64,000 nt of DNA from an uncultured Clostridia bacterium. Lineage in GTDB: Bacteria > Bacillota > Clostridia > Christensenellales > CAG-917. Position numbers and translations under genes: made by a program. Below the pieces are notes generated by a model that worked only from the letters and a program-made list of their open reading frames with translations, had not been told where the DNA came from and made no database searches. The stretch is from positions 226,779-290,778 of the forward strand of contig CALVKR010000001.1 in NCBI GenBank assembly GCA_944332995.1, given 5' to 3'. Positions 28,317-36,598 of the stretch are shown piece after piece. The stretch's first letter is position 1. Every line of letters begins with the position of its first letter.

Positions 28317-28823
28317 TTAATCGCAGTATTTAGCGTACAGACTCCCGGCTATTTCATACGCCTCAAGGTCAAACAGTACAAGATACACCATAGCGTCTTG
28401 TCCTTCCAAAAACCTCTCTATCTCGCCCACGGCAATATCGATTGCCGCTTTTTTAGGATAGCCGTAAACGCCTGCCGAGATAAGCGGAAAGGCAATAGAT
28501 TTTATGCCCTGCTCTTTTGCGATTTTAAAAGAGTTTATATAGCACGCTCTCAGAAGCGATTCCTCTCCGTTGTTTCCTCCTCGCCAGACAGGCCCTACCG
28601 TGTGAATGACGTATTTTGCCGGCAAATCGTATCCGCCCGTCAGTTTAGCCTCGCCCGTATTACAGCCTCCAAGCGTTTTACACTCTTCCAAAAGCCTGCG
28701 CCCTGCCGCTCTGTGTATGGCCCCGTCCACGCCGCCACCGCCAAGCAAAGTATTATTTGCCGCATTGACTATAGCGTCGCATTCAATTTTTGTTATATCC
28801 GACCTTATGATGTGCAAAGGCAT
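28317..28823 (-). CDS. Macro-domain protein (ADP-ribose/O-acetyl-ADP-ribose binding)
   Basis: A 168-residue stand-alone macro domain of the YmdB/MacroD type, which removes ADP-ribose or deacetylates O-acetyl-ADP-ribose. The ligand loops are complete: [45 protein letters not shown] and [13 protein letters not shown]. The start at 28823 follows a perfect AAGGAGG; the frame stays open 53 codons upstream, but that stretch is the antisense-like shadow of the grpB remnant. Its first 19 nt overlap the end of the truncated grpB frame. It may have been captured behind the GC-rich block by a deletion. Confidence 0.93.
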   Translation of the reverse strand: MPLHIIRSDITKIECDAIVNAANNTLLGGGGVDGAIHRAAGRRLLEECKTLGGCNTGEAKLTGGYDLPAKYVIHTVGPVWRGGNNGEESLLRACYINSFKIAKEQGIKSIAFPLISAGVYGYPKKAAIDIAVGEIERFLEGQDAMVYLVLFDLEAYEIAGSLYAKYCD

Positions 28824-29062
28824 AGTTCCTCCTTCTGCCTTATCTCGACCAAGATCTCGACAATGTTTTTGGACATGATTCCTTCCACCGCGGTGCTGCC
28901 GATGTGAGAGATCCTCGCGACTTTTACGTCCGCAAGCGCGGTTTGAAGGAGTCTTTCCTCTTCGCGATATTGCGCCTTCCACTTTTCGTCATGGGACACG
29001 AGCGCAATCGGGAACAGCTCCCACAGCTCTTGCAAAGTCATCTTAGACAATTCTTGTTGCAC
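28805..29062 (-). pseudogene. Truncated GrpB-family protein (N-terminal fragment)
   Basis: From the GTG at 29062, directly after the Pr6Pr stop, the frame encodes [23 protein letters not shown] and [18 protein letters not shown] then VEILVEI. This is the conserved N-terminal half of the GrpB (UPF0157) nucleotidyltransferase-like family. After ~72 residues similarity stops and the frame runs through the ribosome site of the macro gene to a stop at 28805. Normal members have about 170 residues, so half the protein is missing and the break coincides with the edge of the GC-rich block. It is probably a deletion remnant. Confidence 0.7.
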
Positions 29063-29063
29063 A

Positions 29064-29819
29064 TCATTGCCGATCTTTGTCGGCATTTGAGCCGTCTTCG
29101 CTCGAGTTCTCTTCCTGCGTATCGGCGGCGTTTTCCGCGCCGGCTGTCTCTTCCCTATCGGCAGCGGTTTTGCCTGCGGCGCCGCCTCTCACGCGTTTGA
29201 GGATCGCCGCATAGGCGAGCGCGATGCCTGAGACCAGCGCGATCAACACGAGGATCCACCAGAACGTCCCCATGAAGTATTCCCCTCCGCCGCCGAAGCC
29301 GAACACGCCGGCAGGCGAAGTCCAATTGAGGAAGAAGTAGGGGTAATTCCGCCCGTTGCCGAAGTCCCAATTGAGGACGAAGCCGATCGTCGCGAACGCG
29401 AGATAGTAGATCAGCGGCACGAGCGCCCAGACAGCGATGCCGAAGTCGGGCGCGTCGTGTTTGGCGACAAAGAGGTCGGCGATCGCGCACACGGGCACGA
29501 CGACGTGAGTGAGCACGTTTGCGGCGTTGCCGAACGCGCCGGGCGTCGTCGGCGCGAGCACCGCGCAGAACACACCGCCCGTCAGCGTAATGGACACGGT
29601 GAACACGAATTTGAGCCGCCACATCGCCTCGGGGATATCCTTCGCGGACGGCTTGAACATCTTGACGATTTGCCACACCGCGAACGCGGCAAGCGTCGCC
29701 GCGATCCAAAGGTTGGATTGGATGGTGAAATAGAGGAAGCATGGGCTCAGCGCGACGCCTGCGACCGCGCACACCGCGACCACGGTCTCGAGAACTATCG
29801 ACATCCACTTTCTTATCAT
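29064..29819 (-). CDS. Pr6Pr-family membrane protein
   Basis: A 251-residue membrane protein with six predicted helices and the motif pattern I associate with Pr6Pr proteins (FTIQSNLWIAATL, LTGGVFCAVLAPTTPG, LTHVVVPVCAIAD, FFLNWTSP); function unknown. The start at 29819 shares ATGA with the stop of the preceding oxidase-like gene, so translation is coupled. The tail after residue ~205 is Ala/Glu/Asp-rich and probably cytoplasmic. Base composition is strikingly GC-rich (above 60% by eye) against about 45% in neighbouring genes, with G/C-ending codons, so recent transfer from a high-GC donor is likely. Confidence 0.78.
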   Translation of the reverse strand: MIRKWMSIVLETVVAVCAVAGVALSPCFLYFTIQSNLWIAATLAAFAVWQIVKMFKPSAKDIPEAMWRLKFVFTVSITLTGGVFCAVLAPTTPGAFGNAANVLTHVVVPVCAIADLFVAKHDAPDFGIAVWALVPLIYYLAFATIGFVLNWDFGNGRNYPYFFLNWTSPAGVFGFGGGGEYFMGTFWWILVLIALVSGIALAYAAILKRVRGGAAGKTAADREETAGAENAADTQEENSSEDGSNADKDRQ

Positions 29820-30289
29820 TTTTCGTGCACCTGTTTTGCCGTCATATGTTCGATCTCGATCTCGAGCAATTGCACGCGATGACCGTCGCGCGCGATCTCG
29901 TCGTCGATCTCCTGTTGCGAGGGGTAGTATTTTTGGGCGAGAAGTCTCACCTTTTTCAGCACCTCGTCTCTGTCTTCGATCCACTTCGCCCTGCCGAACG
30001 CGACGACGGACGTCGCATACCACGCCCAATCGCCCTCTTTGCGGAAGTCGTCGCGCGTCGCGGTGAAGCACACCTTGTCGCAAGCGGCGATCGCGTCCGA
30101 CTTATGCCCTTGGGCGGCGCCGTGGATGTATATGCGCCCGTCCTCATAGACGAAGTCGACGGGCACGCAATAGGGGTAGCCGCCGTCGCCGATGACGGCG
30201 AGCACTCCGCGCTTTGCCTCGCAAAGCACCTTTTCGCACTCTTCGGGGCGCGAAGCCTTAAAGCGCCTCATTTGCCTGAACTCTTTCAT
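29816..30289 (-). CDS. Pyridoxamine 5'-phosphate oxidase-like flavin protein (NimA-type)
   Basis: A 157-residue split-barrel FMN-binding protein. MRRFKASRPEECEKVL, GVLAVIGDGGYPYCVPVDFVYE, IYIHGAAQGHKSDAI, VCFTATRD and YATSVVAFGRAKWIED follow the pattern of the clostridial PNPOx-like family that includes 5-nitroimidazole reductases. The His in IYIHGA corresponds to the cofactor-linked residue of Nim proteins, but resistance cannot be inferred from this alone. The codon use is GC-rich like the following Pr6Pr gene, with which it overlaps by four bases, so the pair probably arrived together. The gene begins the GC-rich block at ~30.3 kb. Confidence 0.85.
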   Translation of the reverse strand: MKEFRQMRRFKASRPEECEKVLCEAKRGVLAVIGDGGYPYCVPVDFVYEDGRIYIHGAAQGHKSDAIAACDKVCFTATRDDFRKEGDWAWYATSVVAFGRAKWIEDRDEVLKKVRLLAQKYYPSQQEIDDEIARDGHRVQLLEIEIEHMTAKQVHEK

Positions 30290-30363
30290 ACCACCATTTT
30301 AGCACATTTTCGCAAACAGCACAATAGGCTCTTTGCCCCACATCAAAAAAACCTGTTGGTTTG

Positions 30364-30570
30364 TCAAACATCTGTTACACTTTTGCTGTTAAAATAATCG
30401 GCAAGGTATTGGTTAGGTGACTTCCAGCCGAGTGGGCGCAATCGTCTTCTCCAATAGTAGATCCATTGTCTTGTCTTTCGCTAACGAATTGCTGCCTTTG
30501 TTACTCCGTGAGCAAGCGAATACTCTATTACCGCTTGCTTGAACCTCAAGTCATGTGTTATACTTGCCAT
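30364..30570 (-). pseudogene. IS3-type transposase remnant, internally deleted
   Basis: On the minus strand an ATG at 30570, after AAGGAG, opens MASITHDLRFKQAV, EYSLAHGVTKAAIR, like the helix-turn-helix start of an IS3-family OrfA. It hits a TAG at codon 30, continues with TRQWIYYWRRR, and ends within 20 codons in RPLGWKSPNQYL, which is the extreme C-terminus typical of the IS3 OrfB integrase. Nearly all of both open frames is therefore deleted, including the DDE catalytic core. It lies just outside the GC-rich block and may mark how that block or its neighbours were rearranged. Confidence 0.75.
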
Positions 30571-30661
30571 AGCGAACGAGTCTCCTTTTTTGTTTTTTGG
30601 GTTCAATTAAAGTTTAACATTAAAGAAACAAGTTCGCTACTTTTTTTGCCCGATTTCGCGC

Positions 30662-30684
30662 GCCTCCCCCTCGGGGGGGGAGGC
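30662..30684. repeat. C/G-run hairpin
   Basis: GCCTCCCCC pairs with GGGGGAGGC across a 5-nt loop inside an otherwise AT-rich spacer. It resembles short dispersed GC-rich palindromes of Clostridia and is unlikely to be a normal terminator, since no T run follows. The rest of 30571-30865 shows no gene. Confidence 0.6.
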
Positions 30685-30865
30685 AGACTGCTTTCTTTCA
30701 CTTAAACGCTGCCTTGCTTTGCTTTTACCTCCTTTTCGTTAACACCATGACTTTGTAACAATTGTATTGTAAACCTACAGAATAGAATATTAACAGCAAA
30801 CGTCGCCTATGCCATCTCGGCAAACAGCCGAAAGCAAGGCAAAACCGTCCCTTTCGGGCAAATGA

Positions 30866-30893
30866 AAATACGCCGTAGAGGCGTATTTGTTTT
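30866..30893 (-). terminator. Terminator after the pyruvyl-transferase gene
   Basis: Stem AAATACGCC/GGCGTATTT with a 5-nt loop stands 42 nt beyond the stop at 30935, with an A/T-rich flank on both sides. Confidence 0.7.
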
Positions 30894-30934
30894 ACTGAAC
30901 AAGTGCATAGCGCCGCTTATGAAAACTTATAGCG

Positions 30935-32016
30935 TCACTTTAACCCGTCTCTTATAAACGCCAACGATGCCAAGCGAGCCTCTTTTAATTTGTCTTGAAT
31001 GTTATCGTATGAAACGCCGAACATTTTATCGGCGTCGTAGCAATCGAATATACCGTCAAGCCCGAGGTTTTCCCTTAACGTTTCAAAACGCCCGGACATT
31101 TTCGCCCTTTCGCCCTTCCCCGTCAAAACGGAAATGGGTTTTTGATATAAAACGGAAAACACCGTCGCATGATACGAATCGGTAACAACGCATTTTGCGT
31201 GTTTTACAAGATAAACAAATTGCGCAGGTCCGCATTGATAGGACGGCGAATTTTTGTCGAGAGGGTCGATTATTTTAAGTCCCTTATCGTTTTTCAGTTC
31301 TGCCGTCAGCTTTGAGAAATTTTCGTCCTTTTCCCCGAGGAAATATAATAAGGCATAATCTTTTCCGTCGTACCATTTCGGCTGTATGGCGATTTTGTCC
31401 CATTCCGACGTGTCAAGAAGCAAAGTCGGGTCAAGCACCACCTTTACTTCTTTGCCGCATAACGGCTCGATAAGCTCCTTTGCGTCGTTTTCCCTGACAG
31501 AGAGAAAATCGAAACTCGGCAGATATTTTTTGACGGTTTCCGCTTGCACGTCGCTAAACTGTTTCATTCCGACGCTTGCGGCATAGGATATTTTTTTTGC
31601 GCCGTCACTGCAAAACCCGAGCATATTTATATACATATCGTTTATTTTGAAATCAAAATTCCACACCTGGTCGGAGCCTGCAATAAACGCCGTCGCTTTT
31701 TTTGAAAGGGATTTCAGCGCTTTGACAGAATAATATTTGTTTGACAGCTTCTTGTCGAATTTCACGTATTCAATCATTCTTTGCCACTCATATTTGTTTG
31801 AGCCTGTTAGCTTTTTTAAACGGTAAACGGCAAGCAAGACGCTCGGGGGCAATTTTTTAAAAAATCTTGCCTTTGAGCCTTTCAAATTGTAAATGTTTTT
31901 TAAAGTGCAAACGCTATACCCCAAACTCTCCAGCGTGCTTTTTAACGCATAGTTTTGAAGTTTGTTCCTATGTTATAGCTTATGTTTATCGTAACAATAA
32001 AAACTCTTTTTTTCAT
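30935..32016 (-). pseudogene. Polysaccharide pyruvyl transferase family gene, frameshifted near its 5' end
   Basis: The family (PF04230) transfers pyruvate or acts in exopolysaccharide decoration. The main frame reads 329 residues from a TTG at 31924: AGSDQVWNFDF, KISYAASVG, SVRENDAKELI, VVLDPTLLL, YALLYFLGE and VVTDSYHATVFSVLY are all family hallmarks. The expected N-terminus is missing from that frame but present just upstream in another: the ATG at 32016 gives MKKRVFIVTINISYNIG, and the main frame resumes as NKLQNYALKSTLESLGYS. Joining them needs one added base near 31966 (GGAACAAAC read as GGAAACAAAC). So it is either a one-base deletion or a sequence error. The ATG lies 8 nt after the glycosyltransferase stop, as one operon. 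Confidence 0.85.
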
Positions 32017-32024
32017 GGTTTAGC

Positions 32025-32991
32025 CTACCGTCTGTTTTTTATTTTAAATATCAGTTTATACAATTTAACGGTCAAATTTAGCGCAGTAAATTTATGCCCG
32101 ACGTAAAGGCGCTTTAAAAACTTTTGTTTGAATCCCTGCGCATCATAATATTTGAGATACTCTTTTAATACGGCGTCGTCTTTAAACGATTTAAATAATT
32201 GTTTATAATTTTTTCTGTCGGAGTTTAAAAGTATAAATATATAGTTTTTGAAATACGCACCGAAAAACTCGCCCGCTCTATATAGATTGTCTTATCCCAA
32301 AAAAACCCTCGATTGAGCCGAGAGTATAGGACATATTTTTGACTTTTTCATAGTTCATCGAATGGGACAGCGAGCCCTTTCTTACCGTATAAATATAAAA
32401 ATAGTCGTTGACAAAACATACCTTAAAGCAAAAAGATAAATAACGGTGAATAAATTCGGCATCCTCGTTATACTTCATTTGCTCGTTAAATTTTAAGCCG
32501 TGCTCGACGATTATGCTTTTTTTAAAAAATTTACTCCACGGCGAATAGAAATATTTTTGCCACACGGAATAGTTTTCTATCACTTCAGAGCGTGTCAGAG
32601 GCGTGAATTTTTCATAGCCGATTTTCAACATACTTTCGGTGGGCGCAAAAAAGATTAAATCGACAGATTGCAGCATATATTCTTCCGCCTTTTTTACGGC
32701 GTCGGATAGGATATAATCGTCGCTGTCGACAAAGGTTATATATTCGCCTGACGCTTTTTCCAGCCCGAAATTTCTTGCGTCCGAAACCCCGCCGTTTAAT
32801 TTATGATACGCCTTAAAACGTCCGTCTTTTTGGGCGAACGCATCGCAAATCGCACCGCTCGAATCGGTAGAGCCGTCGTCGACGAGGATTATTTCCAAAT
32901 CGCTATAGCTTTGACTTGATATGCTTTCAAGGCATTTGTTTAAATATTTTTCGCAATTATATACAGGAACGACTACGCTGATTTTCGCCAT
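32025..32991 (-). pseudogene. Family 2 glycosyltransferase gene with a frameshift near the 3' end
   Basis: A GT-A glycosyltransferase adding a sugar in polysaccharide synthesis. The 5' frame has ISVVVPVYNCEKYL, IILVDDGSTDSSG, GGVSDARNFGL, FVDSDDYI and the acceptor-side NEDAEFIHRYL. It stops after 237 residues at 32278, shorter than usual. A second open frame of 88 codons begins at 32291 (DNLYRAGEFFGAYFKNYIFI) and runs to a TAG at 32025, right before the next gene. Removing one A in ATAAGAC (~32292) would join them into a ~320-residue protein of normal length. Whether this is true decay or an assembly error is open; the neighbouring gene has the same kind of lesion. Confidence 0.85.
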
Positions 32992-33161
32992 TTCTTTCTC
33001 CGCTTAAATTATTGTAAAATCAATATAACATTAAACGACGGCAAAAGTCAATTTATTCGACAGCCGCAAGGACAAACTAAGTTCAAATGCCGTTGTTTAA
33101 AACATTTTGCCCTTTTTAAACATAAATTATTATTGCAAATATTTAGTTTAAGGAAATAGTT

Positions 33162-34088
33162 ATGAATATTATCGACAGAGAATTTTACTCGCTTTGCGAA
33201 GAAATCAAATCGCTCGACGACAAGGAAATGTATTACCGTATGAGAAAGGCGTTTGACAAGGTACCTGAAGTTACAAGAAAAAGCTGTGAAAATTTTTTTA
33301 ACAGGTTCGGATTTTGGGGAAAACTCGACAGCGAAAAAGGCGTTTTCGAGGAAATCGAATTAAAACAGACATCGCTCAAAAACCATATCGACGATTATAT
33401 CGCCGTGTATGAAAAACTGTGCGACTACCGTTCCAAAAGGACGCTTTTTTCTATCCTTTCAAATTGGTACAGATACGACTTTAAAACGTCGTCGCGGACA
33501 AAGGAAAATCTGTTTGACGACTACTTCGACCACGATATTTTGAAGTGTTCGCCGGGCGAGGTGATGGTAGACCTCGGAGCGTATACCGGCGACAGCGTGA
33601 TAAGCTATATCAAAAACTACGGCGAGGATTGCTACAAAAAAATTTATTGCTATGAGATAACGCCGTCGTCGTTTGAAAAACTAAAAAGCAATTTATCCGC
33701 TTACAAAAACATAGTTTTTAAAAACGTGGGCATAGGCGACAAAACCGAAACACTTAGCCTTGATACTCAAAACGGCGACGCATCGTCAAACACTCTTTCG
33801 GCAAACGGCGAAAACGGCGTAAAGGTCACTACCCTCGACGAGGATATATCCGAGCCTTTGACCTTGATAAAAGCGGATATAGAAGGCTATGAGCTGAAAG
33901 CTATACACGGCGCAAAAAATCATATAGCAAACGAAAAACCACGACTTTTGATTTCGGTATATCACAGCAACGACCACCTTTGGCAGATACCCGAAACGAT
34001 TTTCAGCTACAACCCATCGTATAAGTTTTATCTGCGCTACAACAGCTCGCCCATATATCCCACCGAGATAACGCTTTTTGCCGTTTGA
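33162..34088 (+). CDS. FkbM-family methyltransferase
   Basis: A 308-residue SAM-dependent O-methyltransferase; FkbM proteins often methylate sugars or glycan ends. The Rossmann core starts at ~140: VMVDLGAYTGDSVISYI (motif I), IYCYEITPSSFEKL, VFKNVGIGDKTETL, TLDED, LIKADIEGYELKAIHGA and PRLLISVYH. The first ~135 residues are a helical extension without a known domain. It is divergent from the two damaged polysaccharide genes across a 170-nt spacer, so it probably belongs to the same glycan locus. AAGGAAATAGTT precedes the ATG. Confidence 0.88.
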   Translation: MNIIDREFYSLCEEIKSLDDKEMYYRMRKAFDKVPEVTRKSCENFFNRFGFWGKLDSEKGVFEEIELKQTSLKNHIDDYIAVYEKLCDYRSKRTLFSILSNWYRYDFKTSSRTKENLFDDYFDHDILKCSPGEVMVDLGAYTGDSVISYIKNYGEDCYKKIYCYEITPSSFEKLKSNLSAYKNIVFKNVGIGDKTETLSLDTQNGDASSNTLSANGENGVKVTTLDEDISEPLTLIKADIEGYELKAIHGAKNHIANEKPRLLISVYHSNDHLWQIPETIFSYNPSYKFYLRYNSSPIYPTEITLFAV

Positions 34089-34273
34089 TTTTATATTGCT
34101 TTAACGCCTTAAAAAAACAATAACTATAACAATATCAATATCAAAAAAATATCACCAGCAAAGAAATTATCAAAAACTAAATAAATACAAAAATACAAAT
34201 GAAAAATAAACACAAATTAAATATCCCGTTAAATATCTCATTATATATACCGCCGATATGTCGATATATAAAT

Positions 34274-34300
34274 AAAATCCTGCCGCATGGCAGGATTTTA
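34274..34300 (+). terminator. Terminator downstream of the FkbM gene
   Basis: A perfect 11-bp stem AAAATCCTGCC/GGCAGGATTTT with a GCAT loop ends in T/A-rich sequence. The surrounding spacer (34089-34430) is A-rich, with a threefold 'CGACTAAATAAC' tandem at about 34380-34410 and no gene. Confidence 0.75.
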
Positions 34301-34430
34301 CCAGGATATTGACTTGCGCTTTTTCAGTTAAATACGCTCTCAAACTGTTTTGACGGTTAAATTTTCAATTTAAGCCAAGCCGACTAAATAACCGACTAAA
34401 TAACCGATTAAGTTTTAAATTTAAGCCAAA

Positions 34431-34910
34431 CTATCCGATAATCGATTTTATCCATTCCTTTGCTTCCGCTTCTTTCATGAGCGAATTGAGCAATTTACCC
34501 TTTCCCCAATTTAAGGCAGGATAATTTTTCTTTAAAGCCTCTTCCGCTTTTCCGATTCCGCTTCCGCCGCTCGTGGCAAACGGAACAATAAGTTTTTTGC
34601 CGAAGTCGTAGCTTTCCAAAAAGGTGTCGATTATATGCGGAGCGATATACCACCATATCGGAAAACCGACAAAAATCACATCGTATTCGTTCATATTCTC
34701 TACGCCGCCTTTGATTTTCGGTCTTGAAGCGGGGTCTTTCATCTCCACGGAAGAACGGCTGTGACTGTCCATCCAATTTAAATCGGAGCTCGAATAAGGA
34801 ACTTCAGGCTGAATCTCGTAAAGATCCGCCCCTGCCGCTTTCGCCAGCGTCTTTGCCGCCTTTTTCGTCTGTGCGCTGCAAGAGAAATATGCAACCAAAA
34901 CTTTACCCAT
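34431..34910 (-). CDS. Flavodoxin
   Basis: A 159-residue FMN electron carrier. The phosphate loop VAYFSCSAQTKKAAKTLA is at the N-terminus, and YDVIFVGFPIWWYIAPHIIDTFLE and VPFATSGGSGIGKAEEALK form the isoalloxazine-binding loops. It belongs to the short-chain flavodoxins often found next to aldo-keto reductases and cupins in Clostridia. It follows the CMD-cupin pair on the same strand, with a 49-nt gap and its own GGGAGGAAAG site, so it is probably one operon with a redox role. Confidence 0.92.
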   Translation of the reverse strand: MGKVLVAYFSCSAQTKKAAKTLAKAAGADLYEIQPEVPYSSSDLNWMDSHSRSSVEMKDPASRPKIKGGVENMNEYDVIFVGFPIWWYIAPHIIDTFLESYDFGKKLIVPFATSGGSGIGKAEEALKKNYPALNWGKGKLLNSLMKEAEAKEWIKSIIG

Positions 34911-34959
34911 ATACTTTCCTCCCTATCGTTTAATGTGCAATTTGCCTTTTGCAATTTGT

Positions 34960-35382
34960 TTATAATTTAAAATAGTCTTCGTCCGATACCGCTTCGAGCC
35001 ACTCGGTCTTTGCTTGCTCGCCCTCGATTTCCACTGCAACGTGCGAAAAACGGCAATCCTTTTTCGCTCCGTGCCAATGCTTTACGTTGGGTAGAATTTC
35101 AACCACGTCACCGGGATTTAAACTTCGAGCGGGCTTACCCCACTCCTGATACCAACCGCTGCCTGCAATGCAAAGCAATATCTGCCCGCCTCCGCTTACG
35201 GCTTTATGTATATGCCAATTGTTCCTGCAACCGCACTCAAAAGTAACGTTGGCAAAAAACGGCTTTTTAGACGAATCGGTAAGCGGATTAAGATACGACT
35301 TTCCGATAAAATAATCGGCATACGCCTTGTTTTCCTCTCCCTGTCCGAATATGTTTTGCCTGTCAAATTCTTCCGATTTCAT
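34960..35382 (-). CDS. Cupin-domain protein
   Basis: A 140-residue single-cupin protein of unknown substrate. The first cupin motif is visible as CRNNWHIHKAVSGGGQILLCIAGSGWYQEWG, where the two His can bind a metal, and the second as LNPGDVVEILPNVKHWHGA. Such proteins are routinely paired with carboxymuconolactone decarboxylase-like proteins, as here: the CMD stop lies one base beyond this start's ribosome region, and GGGGGAG precedes the ATG. Members are often quercetinase- or isomerase-like; no assignment is safe. Confidence 0.9.
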   Translation of the reverse strand: MKSEEFDRQNIFGQGEENKAYADYFIGKSYLNPLTDSSKKPFFANVTFECGCRNNWHIHKAVSGGGQILLCIAGSGWYQEWGKPARSLNPGDVVEILPNVKHWHGAKKDCRFSHVAVEIEGEQAKTEWLEAVSDEDYFKL

Positions 35383-35383
35383 T

Positions 35384-36145
35384 TTATACTCCCCCTTTCA
35401 ACAAGTCTTGCGCACAATTTAAAGCGTTAAACAGTTTTGGTATTCCCATATAAGGCATGGCGTGCGACAGTGCGCATACCACTTCTTCTGCCGTATTCCC
35501 CGCCTTTAACGCCCCTATGACGTGTGAGCGCACCTGCGTTTCCGCTCCACCGATAGCCGCAAGCATGACGACTGTCAGAAGTTCCCTCGTCTTGCCGTCA
35601 AGACCTTTTCTCGTATTGAAATCGGCAAAACACAGCTCGGTAAGCCATTTCGGAATAAGTTCGGAAAAAGGCTCGGGCAGATAAGCGTATTTATCCTTAA
35701 TTTCCGTTCCGTATAACGGCGCCTGAATTTTTAATCCGTCTTCAAATCTCGTATCTTCCGTGACCGTGGCGGTATCTTCGAGGGGAAGACTTATCTTTCT
35801 TTCGGCAAACGTTTTATTCATGCCGGATATGGCGTTCAACGTCTTAGGAAAGCCGATAAACGGAGCGCATTGATAAATTGCCTCTCTTATCTCAAGAGGG
35901 CTAAGACCAACATTAAGGCAAGCTCCGACGTGCGCCTCAAGCTGCGGCAAAGTCTGATTTACCGTGAGCACGGTTATCGTTATCAATTCTCTTATTTTAT
36001 CATCAAGAGAGCCGGCATAGCAAACCTCGCCGAAAATGAACCGCTGAAGTATTTTCATAAATTCAGGGTCACTTCCCCCGTTTTCGCACGGCATCGCTTT
36101 AAAAAGAGTATTAAATTTTTCTTTTGTCAAATCAATCCTATCCAT
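35384..36145 (-). CDS. Carboxymuconolactone decarboxylase-family protein, two domains
   Basis: A 253-residue protein with two AhpD-like all-helical CMD domains. The first is around GSLDDKIRELITITVL and EAHVGACLNVGLSPLEIREAIYQ. The second is around GLDGKTRELLTVVMLAAIGG and RSHVIGALKAGNTAEEVVCALSHAMPYMG. The domains have H/C positions of the CMD motif but not the CxxC of peroxidase AhpD, so a decarboxylase-like or unknown reaction is more likely than alkylhydroperoxidase. It is the first gene of the CMD-cupin-flavodoxin run. No regulator gene is adjacent. Confidence 0.9.
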   Translation of the reverse strand: MDRIDLTKEKFNTLFKAMPCENGGSDPEFMKILQRFIFGEVCYAGSLDDKIRELITITVLTVNQTLPQLEAHVGACLNVGLSPLEIREAIYQCAPFIGFPKTLNAISGMNKTFAERKISLPLEDTATVTEDTRFEDGLKIQAPLYGTEIKDKYAYLPEPFSELIPKWLTELCFADFNTRKGLDGKTRELLTVVMLAAIGGAETQVRSHVIGALKAGNTAEEVVCALSHAMPYMGIPKLFNALNCAQDLLKGGV

Positions 36146-36354
36146 AATATAACCTGCCCGTCAAAAATTTGTAAAAATGTATTTTTATTTAGCTTAAAAA
36201 AATAATAAAAATATAAAATAATTATAACTAAATTCGTATATATCTTACAAAAACTATTTTATAATAATTGCATTATACCATTTATATTTTTAAAGTCAAT
36301 TATCAAAGTTTTAACTAAAAACAGCGATGTCCCCATCTTTTTAAATTAACAGGT

Positions 36355-36506
36355 GTGAAAGTTGCCATTTGCAGAAATCGAAGCAAATTGCTTCGCTCCG
36401 ACGCCGTCACAGTTTTGCATAAAGTGCAAAATTATGCTTTGTAAACCAAACAAAGTTCGAGCCCTTTTATTTTTGTAATGAAAAACAGCTACTATGTAGC
36501 TGTTTT
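36355..36506. repeat. Palindromic element and copy of the tRNA-Val terminator (left flank of the DUF262 cassette)
   Basis: Successive hairpins (GAAGCAA/TTGCTTC, TTTTGCA/TGCAAAA, CTTTG/CAAAG) lead into a 52-nt stretch at 36455-36506 that is identical to 39257-39308, the terminator region of tRNA-Val(CAC). The stretch begins with GTTCGAGCCC, half of a tRNA T-arm, and includes the hairpin ACAGCTAC/GTAGCTGT. The rest of 36146-36354 is AT-rich without a gene. Confidence 0.8.
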
Positions 36507-36598
36507 TTAGTGGAAGTTATAGAACGTAAATCAAACCTAAAAATATTTTATTCCCAAACAACTTTTGTTCCCCGATATCTTTTTGCGGTTTCGCATGC

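Noticed and set aside
28824..28982. N-terminal extension of the macro-domain protein
   Set aside because: The 53 extra residues lie in the grpB remnant in another frame; the ATG at 28823 has a perfect AAGGAGG.
29155..29808. 217-residue Arg-rich frame inside the GC-rich block
   Set aside because: It is a shadow of the Pr6Pr gene in another frame; high GC lengthens all frames there. The same holds for the opposite-strand frames at 29457-30397.
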